Source of the DNA: Leuctra nigra | Taxonomy: Eukaryota > Arthropoda > Insecta > Plecoptera > Leuctridae | Direction of reading: 5' to 3' | DNA length: 64,000 nt | NCBI GenBank assembly: GCA_934045905.1 | Contig: OW203763.1 | Location: 24,169,108-24,233,107 of the forward strand | Part shown: positions 59,801 to 64,000 of the stretch, one piece after another | Layout: every line of letters begins with the position of its first letter | Numbering within the stretch: position 1 is the stretch's first letter | Translations under genes and position numbers: made by a program | The notes under the pieces: model-generated | Database searches by the model: none | What the model saw: only the letters and a program-made list of their open reading frames with translations | What the model was told of the DNA's origin: nothing

Positions 59801-62800
59801 AATACAGATTTCAATTTATTGTTCCCCCCCGCGTCTAGAAACCGATACATTCGGAGGCAGTTATATGTTTTCTATACATAATGGTCCGGAGCTGTGGCAG
59901 AATCGAATGTTTAACTTCTGTAGAGACGCTAATGACGTGAGGTATTAGCGGTAGACCGTTGTGTAAAGACACATTTCTACTTACCGCACTTCATTTGTTA
60001 GCGATCCTCTCCCGACGTCCCTTTATTATAAGCACATTTCAAGCGTTACTCGATAGTTAAAGCTTAACACCGTGGAGAAATGAAGAACTTAAACCAAACA
60101 TATCGATTCCAATTCTCGAGCGATAAGCGATTTGAAAACGATTCGTGCGCAAAAGTAAATACACTCACTAATGACAGACATATTTGCCTTTGTCAAAGTA
60201 AAGACGTTGGAAGAAAGGCATACACGTTTATCTTGTCAGTCTCTCGGAGACACTTTATGGATTGTATAAGTGTAATTGCATTTTACAATATAATAGGATC
60301 GCTCAAGTGGAAATCGAAATGAGACAAAAGTAGTTTTATTGACGGATTTCTTCGTAGCGAAACGGTCGCTGTGTTTGACGGTAATCATTTGTCTATCTTT
60401 CATACTCTCCATGTTCGGAATCGCTCATGTCCGCATGCAACCTATCGTCGAAATGTATTATTGAAACATCAAACAAGCCCGATGACGAATGGATCAAAGT
60501 AGAATTCCATGCTGCAATTGTTATTTCTGACCGGTCAGCGTTTCGTGGAAACTTGACGACGGCGACGTCCGACGTCGTGGGGATTGATCGTGTGTGGCGA
60601 CGCACCGTCCTCGAAACCGACGCTCGACGGCCACATCAAAATAGAGCAGAGAGTACATAAGGATCAGTCGACGGAGTCTTTATATACCATGGGGGTTGCG
60701 CGGAAAACCAAACAGCTAGTGACTCTTCAAGATGTTTGAAGAGTTAGGTACACCTTAGACAAACTTCTCATATTCAGAACAGCTTCCTTCTGATCTTTTT
60801 TAAAAAAAGTAACAAAATGGGCTGTGTCAAGATTGAACGGAAGTTTTGAAGGAAAATAACTTATATTTAACATTTACGTATTCATACCAATATCCAACTA
60901 TTCTAGCAGTAATTTGTACGATATGTTTGAATAATTTAAGTTATTCAAAAATTGAGGGGTCTTTAAAAAAGTATTCATTTCATCGTTTTACTTTTGCTTC
61001 ACGTAAAGCAACTTCATGGATGACTCATAATTACAGAGACATTAAATGTTTTTGTTCCACTATCTTTAAAATGTCAATTGTGTTTTCATATAGTTTCTGT
61101 GAAAACATGAAAATCAGGAGTCACCAGAAGTAATTGTACAGAAGTTATGACTATACGGCTATACGCTACATTTATTTCAACAATTTTGTAAATTTTATAA
61201 TGTAGTATTTCATTAGACGTTGTTAGACACATGCAAAGAAAGAATAATAACGAATGCAGCAAGATTGAGTGAAACGGTTGGCAAGAATTCCAGCGACGAT
61301 GTCTTCGTATCCAGCTGTTAGATGAACGGTGCAGTCACTAAGAAAAATAATAGTAATATTTACTAGTCAATAATGAAAACATAATTCTTATGAAAATGTT
61401 GAAAACAATTATTCACATTGTATCAATATAATTGTAGGTAAACAAGTAGTTGTGGCAGTGAGATCATATCGCACGCAACAAAAACGTCAAACGTCGCCGG
61501 AAATTCCGGATGCGTTCCTTAATTCCCCACTTCTGAATACGAGATTTCAATCTTCCACTCGCCGCCCAGCACGCCCGCAAGTCCGCATGATGATCATCAT
61601 CATCATCATCATCATCACCAGCATCCCCCGCCGCCGCAGAAGATGAGTTACCTAAGACTCGTCACGAGTCACCGGGGACCAACTCACAAACTCCTACCTC
61701 TCGACTCTTTTACGACACCGCAAGGTCCACTTGACTCATTTCGCCAATCACGAGGAAGATATCAACCCATAAGCCATTCCGACCCGAAATATGGAGATAC
61801 CACGCCGGAGCACAAGAAGCTTTTATGCAAGCCGTTTAGATTTTTTTTTTAAATCTACCGCGTGCGTAGAGGTAAGGTAATAGAATGGCGGAGGTTAAAA
61901 GCTCAAATCGGGCCGTTTCGAAAGTGAATTTCTGTGCGCCACTCAAACCGTGACCCATGGCGGAGATAGAACCCACGCCCTTTTGGGAAACTCTCTCGAC
62001 ATATTGCCATGACTTCTAATGCCTTCATTAAGACACAATAGGTCCGTTCGCCAGCGCAGATAGCTAAGCCAATAGAGATAACAAGAATAATAGAAAGGCC
62101 AACTTCTTTGAATGTTCTGATTTCTTGATATGTAACATGCACTACGGGTTTAATATGAAGTATATAATAAACAAACTTTAATTGGTTTGAACAAAAAGTT
62201 GAGTAAATTGATGAAGGCGTTCATGCATTGACGCAGGTTCTTTTTATGTAATATGCTAAACCTATTTTTTTTATATCTCCAATGATATTATTTTTACTTT
62301 TATATCAATAAAATTGCATTAAAATATAAGAAGTTAATTTAGTGAATTACGTTAAATATTTTATGAAATTTCAACAATCACAAGAATGTGCTTTTGAGTA
62401 AGAATAAAGTTCTTGCGTTTGGGCTGATTGCTCTAATACTCCAACAGCTTGCGCCTATACTCGTACTTCAATATAAGTAGCGATACTGATGATGAGATAA
62501 TTATATCTTATAATGTTATGGAATCACATAAATTAACGAAATGCAGCAAGAAAATCAGTTCGCAGCTTAGATAGTACAAACACAAGTACCAGCATTGAGT
62601 CTCATAACACACTAGTGGCAACACAATTAGTAGCTCATAACTATAGCTGCATATTGCTAATACGGATCTAGGTACTCCGGCTGTACCTAGCAGGTCTAGT
62701 CTTCGACTAGCAGTGCAATTCTGTTCCATTACCGAAGTCATAGCCTGCGTAATTATTCTATGCGAACCCTGATTACAGAGCTAACTGTGCACATGTTACT

Positions 62801-64000
62801 GTAGAGCAGCAAACAAACTACTCCGGCACATGGCGTTCCAATCATCTAGGAAGTAATAGAAAAGAAAGGTCACTGGTGACATCTATCTGCTGTTCCTGGA
62901 CGAAGCACACTGGCGGATGTAATTGTTTTCACGCGCTCATTGCTGGACGGGTTGTTGCAGTTCCCCTGTGCAGAGTTAGACGCTTCACTTGATGTCTCGA
63001 GATGGCTGGCCAGTGGGAGTGATTTGCAATCAGATCTCTTGCCAATTCAATTCTTTGTGAAATAGGCCATGTAGACAACCGAACCTAACCTTTAACACGC
63101 GTACGTACGCAGTCTAATTTCATATACAATTAAATTTGTAGCAGATATTGATGAGAATTTGTTTGAAACTACTTGAGGACACACTCAGTGCAAAGCAGGA
63201 TTCACACGTTCACTTGGCAAAAGAAAAATTGGTCGGTGAGCAAATTTGAAAGACTGTTGGTTAGGATTCATGGTGTTGTCAATGAAATGAGAGTTCACTA
63301 TAGAGTGAGACAAGGATCTAACATTTTTCAGTAAATCAGATTTATTGAGCGAACATTTTTTTGTTTTGCCGAGTGTACCTTTCCAATCTTCCTTCATACG
63401 ATCGTACATGTGCAATATTCCAAATGAACATTTCATTGTATCCTGATGCATCTCCAGTTTACACGGCCGTTTACAGACTTCGATCTGGAGGTTTAGAAGA
63501 ATTTGTACGCTTTATGCAGTCTAGTGCAGCGTTCGAACCTCCATCATAGTTGCATAGACCATTTGCCTTGACGCTTGCACGCGATTTGTGTTTGTTGCTC
63601 TCGATCCGTAGAAGATGCTTTATGTATCACAATCAAAAGAGACTATAACATTACAATTGAAGTTAAACCTCCGCTCGAATTGCCTCGAAAACATGGATTT
63701 CGTTAATAAAGCATTTGGCACCGCATCAAACTCGAGTCCACCAAGGGTAATTATTTTGATCGATGACTGTGCGCATCGCAATGATATGGGCTCACTTGGC
63801 ATCACATTGGCTTTTAGGAACGGCCAGAAAGAGGATAGACTGTCTTGCACCTAATTTAGTGCAGTTTTTCTCTCCCTCCCAACTCGCTCACTCCCTCTGT
63901 GTGATTGGTATCCAAGATCCACGAACATATTTTTAAGGGAAGATGGAATTGCAGAGCGGTTCAGTTCTCGACAGTCACGAGGTGATTATCGGGATAAGAA
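59801..64000. other. Non-coding stretch to the right edge
   Basis: This stretch is mostly AT-rich. It contains a CpG-rich patch at 60540-60640, an ATC/CAT trinucleotide run at 61588-61618 and an A/T hairpin near 61836-61857. No gene is recognised with confidence. See the finding on the His-rich frame at 61523-61852. Confidence 0.45.
61588..61618 (+). repeat. (CAT)n trinucleotide repeat
   Basis: About ten CAT/ATC repeats. One frame reads poly-His followed by QHPPPPQKM. Confidence 0.85.

Overview
The window is eukaryotic, almost certainly insect, genomic DNA. It is AT-rich with local CpG-rich patches, has no bacterial-style operons, and its genes are split by GT-AG introns. Small inverted-repeat transposons and long poly-G tracts are common. 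The general texture suggests a hemipteran, but I cannot name the species from sequence alone.

The main gene is on the minus strand, from about 38665 down to 17954. It is an ELAV/Hu-family neuronal RNA-binding protein, closest in layout to insect FNE/ELAV. Five constitutive coding exons (38637-38391, 26242-26139, 23106-22953, 20407-20179, 18278-17954) join in frame to give 352 residues with three RRM domains. A sixth, 42-nt cassette exon (18649-18608) lies in the hinge intron. It keeps the frame and would give a 366-residue isoform. The first intron is about 12 kb. At least one 5'-UTR exon must lie upstream of 38665, because the first coding exon starts at a splice acceptor. The 3'-UTR probably extends at least 1.1-1.5 kb below 17954.

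At the left end, on the plus strand, the last exon (2819-about 3150) of a second gene is visible. Its 58 C-terminal residues resemble the tRNA 2'-O-methyltransferase TRMT13/Trm13. The rest of that gene is not recognised here. A third, unidentified plus-strand coding exon is likely at 54136-54265, upstream of the ELAV gene.

The remainder is intergenic or intronic. From left to right it holds: a ~270-bp tandem repeat rich in GGAAGTGACGTCA motifs (1-985); a nearly perfect 154-bp-arm hairpin (1132-1527); a MITE with 9-bp target duplications (1960-2216); another inverted-repeat element (2518-2773); a hAT MITE (4552-5037); several small palindromes; a 17-copy 40-bp CpG-rich minisatellite (29571-30250); an 825-bp TA-flanked foldback in the first ELAV intron (32347-33171); a second hAT MITE (42811-43285); and a cluster of long G/C homopolymers (53.7-57.6 kb). 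CpG-rich patches at 35.6-37.4, 40.7-41.6, 44.6-45.3, 46.2-46.9, 57.4-57.7 and 59.1-59.8 kb are candidate promoters or 5' exons, but none can be assigned.

I found no CRISPR array, tRNA, rRNA or intact transposase gene. I also found no convincing new multi-gene system. The best new points are the hinge microexon, the two long hairpins and the orphan exon.
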